A stretch of DNA of 64,000 nucleotides, taken from NCBI GenBank assembly GCA_963575745.1, contig CAUYUJ010000658.1, positions 122,501 to 186,500 on the forward strand. The letters run 5' to 3'. Below, piece after piece: positions 32,654 through 42,929 of the stretch. Each line of letters opens with the position of its first letter. The stretch's first letter is position 1. This DNA comes from Prorocentrum cordatum. Its lineage: Eukaryota; Sar; Dinophyceae; Prorocentrales; Prorocentraceae. The notes beneath the pieces were generated by a model. That model saw nothing but the letters and a program-made list of their open reading frames with translations. It had not been told where the DNA came from and searched no databases. Made by a program: the position numbers and the translations under genes.

Positions 32654-33469
32654 ATGTGGCTGCGATCGGCACATCATAGATTTAAGGAATTTGATCTCCC
32701 GAGTGCGGGCATGGATCCGTGGTTTGATGAGATTCGCAAGTCGCCTGGAGGATGGAAAAGATCTCTGCGAGCCGCCCTCCAGGCTTCAGTTTCGAGATTG
32801 CAACGAGATGTGCAAGCCGCGGAGTGGCAGCAGCGCACATTGGCAATGCTGACAGCGGGTGGATTACCTCCTCGTCGTGACCCCCCTCCCCCTCGGGCTT
32901 CTGACAAATACCGCTGTCACTTTTGCCCTTGTGATTTCTCAGAGTTGCGCTCGCTGGACGCGCACATCAGGCGAGAGCATTTTACTTACACTGACCTCGC
33001 GCGTTCGCGCGTTGACTCGCCGTGGTGTGCGTGTTGCTTAAAAGTGTGCGCCAGTCGAGCATTATTGTTGAGACACATCACAGCATGGAAGCCCACATGT
33101 CTAGTGTACTATCTCAAGCATGTTGCGCCTTTGCCACAGCAGGCGCGTGATGAGCTCGCTGCTGAGGAGCGGGCCCAAAATCAGGAGCGGCGTCGCCTGG
33201 GGTATTCGGCCTCGAGAGGTCGACTTCCGTCTTTCAGGGTGCCGGGTCCACTACCACTTACGGCTGTTGCCGTACAGGCAAACTATCCTCGGGCAGCGGC
33301 TCAAAAGTATATAGCCGACCAAGTCGAGCAGATCACTGGATGGCCCAGGCGATCTCTTGTGCCCCATGTTTTGGATGAGCCTGAAGTTGCGTGGGATCCC
33401 AACCCGTCGGACATCGAGTGGCCGTTTGAAGCCTCGGCGTTTTCTGGTGTTCTGTGCGTCCAAATCCCA
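32654..33469 (+). pseudogene. Zinc-finger region after RT in Element III
   Basis: The same frame continues directly after TGA 32651-32653. A C2H2 finger reads CHFCPCDFSELRSLDAH and then REH (about 32915-32980). A second cluster, CACCLKVCASRALLLRH with a later Cys, lies at about 33027-33100. Such fingers after RT usually bind nucleic acid and assist target recognition (established for other LINEs, inferred here). The stop could be a Trp codon (TGG) mutated to TGA, giving a continuous protein. Confidence 0.65.
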
Positions 33470-34170
33470 AAGCGCATTTTGCGCCGACAGGTCTTCGTTG
33501 CCAACCTGTTCTGTGGGCAGCGTAAGCCTGGAGACGTACAGGAGGCCATTGAATTGGCCATGGCAAGATGTACACCCTCGTTTGAATTAGCTGTGCTGTC
33601 AGTAGACATCCTGCTGGACAAAGAACTGGGCGATCTGCGCAAAAGGAGTTCTATTGACTGCTTTGCTGCACATATCAGAGCAGGGCGCATTGTCGCCCTG
33701 GGAGGGGGCCCCCCCTGTGAAACGTTTTGTGCAGCTCGGTGGAGAGAGGGGGGCCCCCCTCCACTCAGGAGTTGGCATGCTCCGTGGGGCGTGACAGAGC
33801 TCACGCCACGACAGCAGCTGCAGGTTGCCGTGTCCAATGATCTACTGCAGGCTATGGTGGAGCTCATGTGTATTATGGCAGTTTCGCAAGGGTGTGCGTG
33901 GATGGAACACCCGTCCCCCCCGTCGTGGTAACCCCGTTCAGTCCCCTCTTGGAGCGTGATGCCGCTTAAGGCTCTCATGGCGGCACCGTGCTCCACCTTT
34001 ACCACCTTTGATCAATGCGAATTCGGTCAAAGCGGTAGAGCCCCCACAGCCCTGTTAGGAATTCGACTGCCCGAGCTCCCCACCTTGTTGCGTGACACCC
34101 CAGGGGGTGGCTATTGTTCCCATGGGCCCAGAGCCCACGAGGCTATGGTTGGGTGGGACAGCATCCTAAA
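33470..34170 (+). pseudogene. Cytosine-methyltransferase-like domain of Element III
   Basis: Reading on in frame: VANLFCGQRKPGDV (about 33499-33540), resembling the Phe-x-Gly SAM-binding motif I; AVLSVDILLD (Asp strand, near 33590); ALGGGPPCETFCAARW (about 33692-33740), resembling the Pro-Cys catalytic motif IV of C5 cytosine methyltransferases; AWMEHPSPPSW, ending at an in-frame TAA (33929-33931); then FDQCEFGQSGRAPTALL (about 34007-34060) with downstream Cys and His residues (GGGYCSHGPRAHE). The order suggests a Rossmann-fold methyltransferase acquired by the element. Activity and substrate are unknown. The assignment is by motif only, and it may be a relative rather than a true DNA methyltransferase. 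Confidence 0.55.
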
Positions 34171-34804
34171 GAGGTGGCGGACTGCGCCCAAGAAGGTTTA
34201 CCCGCCCGCCCTGTGCCAGGTCCTCGCTTCCTCTATGCTCAAGGCTTTGCTCCCCTCCCTCCTCGGGCAGTCCCCTGTCTTGGGCCAGGCCAATGAGGAG
34301 GCTGAGGTTCAGGAGCTCCGCAGATTTTTCGTTGATTCTAATAATATGGCGTTGAATGCCACAGTCATGGGGCCAGACTTTGCTGGTTTTGTCAAGCCCC
34401 ATCGCCCTCCGTCAGCTTTAGCTCGTATCTCGGCTTCACTCGAAACGGAGGCAAGGGCCAACTTCCCCTCGGAGGAGGAAGAAATTGAGGGCACGCACTC
34501 GGTCGCGATGGCACATCTCGATGCAGACGCGACCGCGATCGCCGCTTTCGGAGCGTGCCCCCCTAGTTCAGTGCCTCTTCCTCCCCCGCCCCCTCCTCCT
34601 GATCTCCCCCCTGATGTGTTGGCCAGGATTGCTGCCAATCGAGCTGCCGCCTTGAGGCGGCGAAGAGAGCGATCGGCCGATCGCAAACGTGTCCCAGTTC
34701 AGCTTGAGGGCCTGTTTAGCCCGCCTCCGCCTCCGCCTCCCCCTCCCGAGTCGGTCCAGACGGACCTGCACCGGTGGTTCTCGTTGGCGATTTCTTCTTT
34801 GTGA
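34171..34804 (+). pseudogene. Proline/arginine-rich C-terminus of Element III
   Basis: The frame continues to TGA 34802-34804. It includes an acidic patch (PSEEEEIEGTHS), a Pro-rich linker and an Arg-rich helix (RIAANRAAALRRRRERSADR near 34626-34680). It is probably an accessory nucleic-acid-binding tail; no family is recognised. Confidence 0.45.
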
Positions 34805-35393
34805 ATCGGCAGAGCTGGTTATCTCGTGGAGGAGGGATGGGCTGTGTTGGAGTGAATGGGATTGTGGGAAGGCTTTTCGATTAAAGAACGCCTCAATCGA
34901 GTTGCCGACGTTTGAAGCGGCCTCGTTCAAGTGTGCGTGTGGCCTGAGTGTGCTGCGCCCTTGCATCCTCCCTTACCTCGTTCCGTGGTTGGTGGGTAGT
35001 AGATAGGAGGTGGCGGGTTCTCTCCCTCCCCTCGACGGCGACGCGGCGGTGATGGCGGCCCCCCGCGCCCGCCGCGCCCGCCGCAGACGCGCCGCAGGCT
35101 CGGCTACTGATCCCTCCCCAGACCTTCTACGGCGTTTAGGCCGGGGAGGTGGAGGCATAGGATGAGGTTTATGGCCTGGATCCTCCGTTTTTGACTTGAG
35201 GTATCATTTTTACCCGTTAAACTTTGGTTTAGTGCCCTTCTGAGTCTTTCTCTGCTGGCCCACACTTGGGCCTCTGGGCTGTAGCCTTTGTGCTTCACCC
35301 CCCCGGTAGCCTTCTTTCGAGGAGCTTTCGAGGACTGCCTGACCTGACCTGACCTCCGTCCCCTCTCCTTATACATAAACCCTCCCTGTCGCA
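34805..35393. other. Presumed 3' region of Element III, no gene
   Basis: No domain is seen. The stretch may be the 3' untranslated part of Element III, since it leads into repeat R2, which also occurs at 53.3 kb without the coding part. Confidence 0.35.
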
Positions 35394-35780
35394 CCCCCAG
35401 GCCGGTAGGGCCCGACGTTTCACCTGAGACGTCCTCCCCATTCATGATCCGAAGCTTGAAATGTGCAACAGCTTCACGGAAGGAGGACGGGTGGTTTGCA
35501 ACAAATGGCTCTCGCCTTAGCGCCGTGCACATTCGTCTCGAAAGTTTGCAGCGGCTTCGCGGATGGAGGTCGGGTGGTTTTCAACATGTGGCTCTCGCCT
35601 CGAAAATTCGCAGCGGCTTCACGGGTGGATGGCGGGTGGTGTTGACAATGTGGCTCTCGCCTTAGCGACGCGCGCAGTCGCCTTACGACTTAAAACAAAT
35701 GCAAAGATGGAGGGCGGGTCGTGTTCGGAATATGGTTCGCTCTAGCGCCGCGCACGCTCGTCTCCAAAATTGAACTGTTT
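35394..35780. repeat. Repeat R2, copy 1: degenerate tandem units of about 80 bp
   Basis: After a leader ACGTTTCACCTGAGACGTCC come about four units. Each contains GCAGCGGCTTC, then GGATGGAGGTCGGGTGG, then TGGCTCTCGCCTTAGCGCCG. The same leader and unit occur at 53280-53720. R2 may belong to the 3' end of an Element III-like transposon. Confidence 0.65.
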
Positions 35781-35814
35781 CAAAGATGGCGGGCGGTTTC
35801 CTTCTGCCATGATT

Positions 35815-35945
35815 TAGGTTGTCTGGGCGAGACAGTCACGTTGATTCGCGGATTTGAAGTGCCACGAGTGGCGTTCTGGCACGATGAAGATTGTCAAAAC
35901 GAAACAGTCACGTTGATTCGCGGCGGTGAAATTCGAGGATTTGTT
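35815..35945. repeat. Two-copy tandem repeat of about 73 bp
   Basis: ACAGTCACGTTGATTCGCGG occurs at about 35832 and again about 73 bases later, with GTGAAATTCGAGG replacing TTTGAAGTGCCACGAG downstream. Confidence 0.75.
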
Positions 35946-36618
35946 TGGCGCGATTGAGGATTCGCACACGGGGTTTTCAATGGGGCACTTCCCGCAATGA
36001 AAATGAATTATTCCAGAGACCTGCGAAGAGGGAGCTTGGAGGGCCCATTGCAACAGCGTTGATGCGTTTGGGGTTCACACGAATACTCACCCTCTCCTCC
36101 TCCGAATCCGCTTCCGCAGAGCAACTCCGTGGTCCGAGGGGGAGGGGGATAGTGGTGAAAACGAAGAGAGGGAGGAAGGGGGATAATGGGGAGGGACAGG
36201 AGGATGACGAGAGGCGGGGAGAAGAAAAACATTGTCCCATCGGATGTGTTTTCCAACGTGCGCAGGGCCAGGGCCAGGGAGCCTTCAGCAGGTCCCTGGT
36301 GTCCTGCCGCCGCATCATCGCGATGCCCTCCCTGAGAAACGTCTCCATCTCCTTGGGGAGCGCGCGAACGGGGGGGGAGAGGGAGGAGGGAGGAGGGGGA
36401 GGTGGAGGGAAAAGGAGGAGAAGAAAAGGGAGGAGGAGGAGGAGAAGGGAGGAGGAGAAGGAAGAAGGCGACGAAAGGATCATAATCAGGATAGGACAAG
36501 GCCGATCGCGAAGCGAGTCCACATTGTCGGCACACAAGAGCACGAACATTCAGATCGGCTCTGATTAAGGCTACTTATGTTTGGACGAACTGCCTTTCAT
36601 GTGTATATATATATAAAG
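35946..36618. other. No recognisable gene; short GGA tract
   Basis: A GGA-rich tract lies at about 36362-36470. A TATATATATATA run lies at 36604-36615. No domain is seen on either strand. Confidence 0.4.
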
Positions 36619-36657
36619 TAGAACCATGGCGCGCGCTTCGCGCGCGCTCAAGTTCTA
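36619..36657. repeat. Long hairpin with GCGCGCGC arms
   Basis: TAGAAC, CATG, GCGCGCGC (36629-36636), loop TTC, GCGCGCGC (36640-36647), TCAA, GTTCTA. The outer 6-mers and the inner 8-mers are exact reverse complements. It follows a TATATATATATAAAG run directly, a layout worth searching for elsewhere in this genome. Confidence 0.85.
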
Positions 36658-36659
36658 GC

Positions 36660-37110
36660 TAGCTTCTTGGGGCCTCCTCGGAGCATCGTGGACTGCTTCT
36701 TGAAGTCGTCATGGGACCTTCTTGACATGTCTTCGGGGGCCTCTTAGAAAGAGTTTCGAAGCCTTTCGGGTGCAGTCTTGGGGTCTCTTGGAGCCTCTTT
36801 TGGGCTTCTTGGGGGCCTCTTGGGGCCTCTTGGAGGCCTCCTGGGGCCTCGTGGGGGCTTCCTGGGGGCATCTTGGGGCCTCATGGGGGCATCTTGGGGC
36901 GGAGAGCTTGAGTTTTCAGCTCGCGTTCCCTCTCTTGGGCCCCTCTTGGGGCCTTCTTGGGACCCTCTTGCGCCGTCTTGGGCGGCTCTGGGGCCGTCTC
37001 GGGGCTCTCTCGGGCCGTCTCGGGGGCCTCTTGGGAGCCTCTTGGGAGCCTCTTGGGCCGTCTTGGAGCGGTTTGGGGAGCCTGTTGGGCGGTGCTTTAG
37101 CGCCGCAAAC
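36660..37110. repeat. CTTGGGGCCT minisatellite
   Basis: Degenerate units of about 10-11 bases (CTTGGGGCCT, CTTGGGAGCCT and variants). The complementary form is at 46560-46800, and a weaker + copy at about 38700-38840. Confidence 0.8.
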
Positions 37111-37254
37111 ACGAAAAACGATAATGCAAAACAACATTGAAAAAAAGATTATCCCGGCACAGCAACCTAACAGCGATGTCTAGAAACATATCTGGAAGCA
37201 TTCCCCTTAAGATTCAGATCAGAATCCAGTTGTAGAATTCTGCTGTTCTCGCAG

Positions 37255-38185
37255 TCGCAGTCGCATTCGCGATGACAGTCGCAGCGGCAACAGCAGTCAC
37301 AGTCACAGCCTCAGCCTCGGCCTGCCTCAGCATCAGCCTGCCTCAGTTTCAGCCTCAGCCTGCCTCGGCCTCATCCTCAGCCAGCTTCAGCCTCAGCCTC
37401 AGTCTGCCTTCAGCCTCGGCCTCAGCCTCAGCCTGCCTCAGCCTCAGACTGCATCAGCCTCAGCCTCAGCCTCAGCCTGCCTCAGCCTCAGCCTGCTGCG
37501 CTCCCGCATACTCCTGCGGCCTCAGCCTGCCTCGGCCCCAGCCTGCATCAGCCTCAGCCTCAGCCTGCCTCAGCCTCAGCCTGCTGCGCTCCCGCATACT
37601 CCTGCGGCCTCAGCCTGCCTCAGCCTCAGACTGCATCAGCCTCAGCCTCAGCCTCAGCCTGCCTCAGCCTCAGCCTGCTGCGCTCCCGCATACTCCTGCG
37701 GCCTCAGCCTGCCTCGGCCCCAGCCTGCATCAGCCGCAGCCTCAGCCTCAGCCTGCCTCAGCCTCAGCCTGCCGCGCTCCCGCATACTCCCGCGGCCTCA
37801 GCCTGCCTCAGCCTCAGCCTGCATCAGCCTCAGCCTCAGCCTGCCTCAGCCTCAGCCTGCTGCGCTCCCGCATACTCCTGCGGCCTCAGCCTGCCTCGGC
37901 CCCAGCCTGCATCAGCCTCAGCCTCAGCCTCAGCCTGCCTCAGCCTCAGCCTGCTGCGCTCTCGCATACTCCCGCGGCCTCAGCCTGCCTCAGCCTCAGC
38001 CTGCATCAGCCGCAGCCTCAGCCTCAGCCTTCAGCCTCAGCCTCAGCCTGCCTCAGCCTCAGCCTCAGTCTGCCTTCAGCCTCGGCCTCAGCCTCAGCCT
38101 GCCTCAGCCTGCCTGAGCATCAGCCGGCTTCAGCGTCTGCCTCAGCCTGCCTCAGCGTCAGCCTCAGCCTCAGCGCCTCAGCCTC
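37255..38185. repeat. CCTCAG satellite with higher-order structure
   Basis: Hexamer CCTCAG/CCTGCC repeats for about 930 bases. A phrase GCGCTCCCGCATACTCC recurs six times, at intervals of roughly 86-96 bases (about 37498, 37584, 37680, 37776, 37862 and 37956). The 334-codon open frame across it is the repeat itself. Confidence 0.9.
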
Positions 38186-38515
38186 CGGGCATCCAAAATG
38201 TGGCCCGGGAGTGGAGTTCTTGGAACTCGAAGACCACGAAGTGGCCTACAGTTGGCTCCGGGCACCCAAAATGTAGCCCGGGAATGGAGTTCTGGAAACT
38301 CGAAGACCACGAAGTGGCCTACAGTTGGCTCCGGGCATCCAAAATGTGGCCCGGGAATGGAGTTCTGGAAACTCGAAGACCACGAAGTGGCCTACAGTTG
38401 GCTCCGGGCATCCAAAATGTACGCCGGAAATGGAGTTCTGGAAGTCGAAGAGCACGAAGTGGCCTACAGTTGGCTCCGGGCATCCAAAATGTATGCCGGG
38501 AATGGAGTTCTAGCA
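38186..38515. repeat. Tandem repeat of about 73 bp, 4.5 copies
   Basis: The unit contains CATCCAAAATGTGGCCCGGG, ATGGAGTTCTGGAAACTCG and GTGGCCTACAGTTGGCTCCG. It abuts the CCTCAG satellite. Confidence 0.9.
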
Positions 38516-39336
38516 GCGCCAAGAGCGATTTTGCGAGGATGTCCTAGGCGATTTGGGCTTCGGCGGCAGCCGCCCCGGGTCCCGCCCCGACCCTCCTGAG
38601 GAGTCATGATGCTCTCTTTTGACCCCACTAGAAACTTATCAGTCTTCGCTGTTAGGTAAAAATCAACGACTTGTTTTGCCCCTCTCGGGGCGCTCTTCGG
38701 CGGCATCTTAAAGACCTCGTGGGGCGTCTTGGGGGCCTCCGGGGCGATTTAAACGCATCGTGCGTCGACGGAGACCCCTGGACGTCGTCTTGGGGGTGTC
38801 TCGAGACCGCCTGGGGCCGCCGGGATTGCTGTCTGAGGGTTCCCCGGGGCGATTTTAAGACTCCCAAAGGCGGGCCCGGGCCCCGGGCCTCACATTTGTG
38901 GTCGGGGTCCCGGCCCCTGGCCCCCAGACCCGGTCCCCCGGCATATGTTAATACATACGTATACATATTTATAAACTTAAAAAACTTAAATAAAAAGAAA
39001 AAGAGGCACGATGTGCACAACTGATTCGCGTGGGCGTAGAAGGGACCGGTGGCGAACGCAAAACCCGCGCGCTCGGCCGAACCTTCAATCTGATTTCTGG
39101 TTGCGGAGTCTCCTGGGGCCATACGGCCGAGGCACTTGGGCCCCAGAAGCCTTTTCCGTCCGCCCAAGCCCCCAACGCGCCCCACGACCGCCCCAACATG
39201 CGCCAAATCAGGTCCCCGACAGGCCAACATGTGGAAGCAAGAAGACGAGGAGGAAGAGGAGGAAGAGGAGGAGGGAGGAGAGAGGAAGGAAGAAGAGGAG
39301 GATGAAGGAGGGGGAGAAAAGGAGGAGGCGCGCTCA
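38516..39336. other. No gene; AT-rich island and GGA tract
   Basis: Segment 38940-39005 is strongly AT-rich (AAACTTAAAAAACTTAAAT and similar) in a GC-rich setting. A GGA/GAA tract follows at about 39240-39330. Confidence 0.5.
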
Positions 39337-39960
39337 TCACAACCCAGCGTGTTCTCCCTGCAGCAGCCGCCTGAGCCCAGCATGCCTCTGGGCTAGCACC
39401 TTGGCCCGCGCCGTGAGCAGATTGGAAACAGTCAGCCTCCGCAGAGAATTCCTGATCTTATTGAAAGCATGGAATAGCACAGCAAGAGCAACAATACAAC
39501 TGGATTGCGAATCTATATCGCCAGGAAAATCCAAAATGCACAATCTTTCAGGCCCACTCAATTCAGCACGCGGAAGCGGCAAGAAACGAAGAAGACGAGC
39601 AACGACAGGGCAGGGCAGGAGGCGTAGTGGATAATGCTATCGCCACTAACATCCATACACCCAAAAATGCATACCGCGGGACCCTGGTGGTACCTTCGCG
39701 TCGTGCACCGTGCATTACACATCGACTTAACAAGACTAGATATTATGGAAGCTGACAATCGCTGACCTGACCTACCTAATTTTATGAGCTGCTGGGTTCT
39801 TACGTCAGGCCTCACTTCATCTCGCCTGGGGAAATATTGGAGCCTCGGTATCAGAGCTTCGCACGCGGCTTGAGGAGGGATAACTTGATGGCTTTCAACA
39901 CAGCGGCCTGGAAATCACGCGTCTCGGGATATTCGGGCATATTGGGGATCTGGTCCAGGA
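39337..39960 (-). pseudogene. Element IV: C-terminal scrap of a non-LTR retrotransposon
   Basis: On the - strand, ARCTTRRYHQGPAVCIFGC (about 39655-39715) is followed by DSIIHYASCP. This Cys-x3-Cys...Asp...His-Tyr-x2-Cys pattern ends many LINE ORF2 proteins. A frame change then gives FNKIRNSLRRLTVSNLL near 39420-39470. Upstream, a short coherent piece (NMPEYPETRDFQAAVLKAI, about 39880-39945) may belong to it or to a neighbouring gene. It is a different lineage from Elements I, III and V. Confidence 0.5.
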
Positions 39961-40185
39961 ACTAAACATCTTTCTCGAGCTGGAACAACGGGGACTGCTG
40001 GAACAAGGAGGAGCAACAATGGGCCACAACGTAAGCGTCGGAGTCGGTCATCGCACTATACCACTGGAGGGGGAGCAGGAGGAGGAGGAGGAGGAGGAGG
40101 AGAAATATCAAAAGGAGGAGGACGAGAAGGAGGAGGAGACCTACGTACGTTAGTACGCGGCCGGGCCGTCCACGCAGCACAACAG

Positions 40186-41000
40186 TCAGGCGCCTCTCAC
40201 GCAAGATCTGGCGAGCACGGGCCTCACCAAACGCTCCGCCGAAGAGAACTCTGCCGCCTCTTCTTCAGGGTCCAGGGGCAACGCACAGGGCTGGGAGGGG
40301 CCAGGGCGCCTGTGGCCAGAGAGGTGTTCGATTTGAGCCGGAATCCCTCGCCCAAAGGGGTGCTCGATTTGAGACGGAATCCCGGGCCCGAGGGTGGGCG
40401 GCGCCACGGCTTTATCGACTTTCGCTCTGGCCACCTCCTCAGTACAAACTTTAGCATGCAGAGCCTCACGGACCGACTTGGGCGGCCCACGATAGCTCGG
40501 ATACAACTCTGAATTTATGCGCGACTGATTCTCGGCACCCTTCTTGGACTTACCTAAGCACTTGGCTTTTAAACGCCTGAAACCTTCATTTGCATATGTT
40601 CCACATTCGTGGCAACAAATCATGATGAATTCACACCACTCCGCAAGCTTGTGGGGCTCGTGGAGAACCCTCCCGCCAAGGCTCTTCCTTCTTCCTCCGC
40701 CCAGGGACCTGGGGGCACTACTGGGGATGTGGGGAGGGGGCACAAGCGGGGCAGGAGGAAATCACACTTAGTCTGGCAGAAAAACACCAGGTACGAGGCA
40801 TGCACTCGCTGCCCGCAGACCTTACATTTCCATTTCGGCCAATCCTGGACTATTAGGTGGGCCGACTCACGCACGGAAAGCTTCACGCCCGTCGCACGCG
40901 CTGACCGAGGCACGGTATATTCACGCTCAGCTCGGATCGTGTCACAATCCATGGCCAGCTGGAGGGCCCTAGAAGCTCTACGCCGAACCATGGCTGCCAC
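40186..41000 (-). pseudogene. C-terminal zinc tail of Element V
   Basis: Two overlapping - frames. The first (41000-40620) contains WPKWKCKVCGQRVH and a following FFCQTKC. The second (from 40743) contains FIMICCHECGTYANEGFRRL with a later KCLG, matching the tail of Element I (WYCVSCGSYGS). A frameshift lies between them. The rest (to 40186) is Pro/Glu-rich. Confidence 0.5.
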
Positions 41001-41149
41001 CGCGTCCCAGCTGTCAGCGCGGGGAGTCTCATGGAGAACGAACCCGTCCCAAGCCCGCTCCGCCGCCTCCCCCGCCCCAAAGTCTGCGTAGAATTACCTA
41101 TACGACCACCCTTTTGCGCGATAGGGAGGTTCGGGGGGGAGAAGAACCA

Positions 41150-41385
41150 CCGTCTCACTCGATCGGTATCACTATATATATCACGATCGATATCACTATC
41201 GGTATCGCTCGATCGATCTCACTCGATCGATTTCATTCGATTGATATCGCTCGATCGACCTCACCGTCGATGTGACGATCGATATCACAAGCGATATCAC
41301 GATCGATCTCACGATCGATCGCACAATCGATCCCACACTCGGTCTCACAATGGATCTCAAATCGATATCACAATCGATATCACAA
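41150..41385. repeat. GATCGATATCAC satellite
   Basis: Degenerate 12-14 base units (CACGATCGATAT, CTCGATCGATCT) rich in GATC and ATCGAT palindromes. It grades directly into the CAT array. Confidence 0.85.
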
Positions 41386-42120
41386 TCAACATCATCATCA
41401 TCAACAACATCATCGTCACCAACGTCATCAAACTCACCATCATCATCAGCACCATCGGGACACCATCATCATCATCACCTCATTACCATCAGCATCGGCA
41501 TCATCATCATCATCGGCATCATCATCGGGACACCGTCATCGCCACCATCACCATCAACAACATCACCATCGGGACACCATCATCATGAAACAACATCATC
41601 CGCATCATCATCAGCATCGGGACACCACCATCATCATCATCACCCGTATCATCATCAACACCATCACCATCGGGGCACCATCATCATCGTCACCATCATC
41701 ATCATCACCATCGGGACACCATGATCATCATCATCATCATCACCATCATCGGACCACCATCATCGAAATCATCATCATCATCACATCACCATTATCCGCA
41801 CCACCAACATCATCATCATCGGGACACCATCATCGTCATCATCATCAAGATCATCAGCATCATCGGGGCATCATCATCGCAACCATCATCATCAACACCA
41901 CCATCATCAGTATCATCATGACCATCGGGACACCATAATCATCATATTCATCATCTCCTCGTCATATCGTATCATCAATATGATCTAGATCATCAACATC
42001 AATATCATCAGCTCCATCGGGACACCATTATCATCAACAATATCATCATCAACATCATCATTGGGACACCATTAGCATCACCACCAACACCATCAGCAAT
42101 ATCATCAACATCGTCAAACA

Positions 42121-42154
<34 letters not shown>

Positions 42155-42640
42155 GGGACACCATCATCATCGCCACCATCACCATCACCATCATCACCAT
42201 CAACCTCATCGGCATCATCATCATCACCATGATGATCACCATCATCATCATCATCACCATCATCATCATAAACATCATCATCATCACCATGATGATCACC
42301 ATCACCATCATCATAATCATCATCACCATCATCATCACCATCACCATCATCATCATCAGCATCATCATCACCGTGATGATCACCATCATCATCATCACCA
42401 CCATCATCACCACCACCATCATCATCATCACCATGATGACCACCATCATCAGCATCACCATCATCATCATCATCACCATCACCACCATCATCATCATCAC
42501 CATGATGACCACCATCATCAGCATCACCATCATCATCATCACCATGATGATCACCATCATCATCATCACCATCATCATCATCACCATCACCATCACCATC
42601 ACCATCACCATCATCATCATCATCATCACCATCGGGACAC
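41386..42640. repeat. (CAT)n minisatellite with a GGGACACC phrase
   Basis: About 1.25 kb of CAT/ATC. A phrase CATCGGGACACCATCATC recurs about a dozen times before 42160, at irregular spacing. The right half (42170-42630) alternates CAT with CACCATGATGATCACC. The ORFs (poly-Ile, poly-Asp, poly-Met) are artefacts. Confidence 0.95.
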
Positions 42641-42795
42641 CGACAAGACACCGGCGGGACACGGCGGGCCACCGGCCCCCGGAAAGGAATCATTTCGTCC
42701 GGCCGCATCTCAGCCAAAGGCGGGACACCGGCGGGACACCGCGGGCCTCGGGCCCCCAGAAAGGAATCATGTGGCCGGGCCGCGCCTCAGCCGCA
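42640..42795. repeat. Two-copy tandem repeat of about 80 bp
   Basis: ACACCGGCGGGACAC, then CGGGCC, then AAAGGAATCAT, and a CTCAGCC end occur twice (about 42640-42720 and 42721-42795). Its first element is the same GGGACAC word seen in the CAT array. Confidence 0.8.
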
Positions 42796-42929
42796 GGAGA
42801 CTTCTTTTCGCCCGCCCACGCAGCTTCGCGTCGCCCGCACGCACGGCACGCACGAACACGAGACCGAAACCGATTTCCCGGTAGGTGGGCTCTCCGTTCC
42901 ACTTCGATCTCACCCCCTACCTCCGACCT

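Larger units (their letters stand above)
26658..34804 (+). mobile_element. Element III: near-complete non-LTR retrotransposon with RNase H-APE-RT-ZnF-methyltransferase-like order
   Basis: About 8.1 kb with clear coding sequence throughout, broken by only about three frameshifts and two in-frame stops. ORF1 (26658-28041) has a RanBP2-like zinc finger and a coiled coil. ORF2 starts near 28125 and reads RNase H, APE endonuclease, a long connector, RT (FVDVVNAFY, YADD), two zinc fingers and a methyltransferase-like domain. Other LINEs with RNase H normally carry it after RT, so this order is unusual. The 5' edge may lie between the CT array (26128) and 26658. The 3' edge is beyond 34804 and unresolved. 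No poly(A) or target duplication was found. Confidence 0.85.

Noticed and set aside
36604-36615. TATATATATATA as a promoter TATA box
   Set aside because: No gene follows, and it stands next to a hairpin repeat; it looks like part of a repeat.
37272-38276. 334-codon Ala/Ser/Leu-rich ORF
   Set aside because: It is the CCTCAG hexamer repeat read in one frame. The hexamer gives a dipeptide repeat and no domain.
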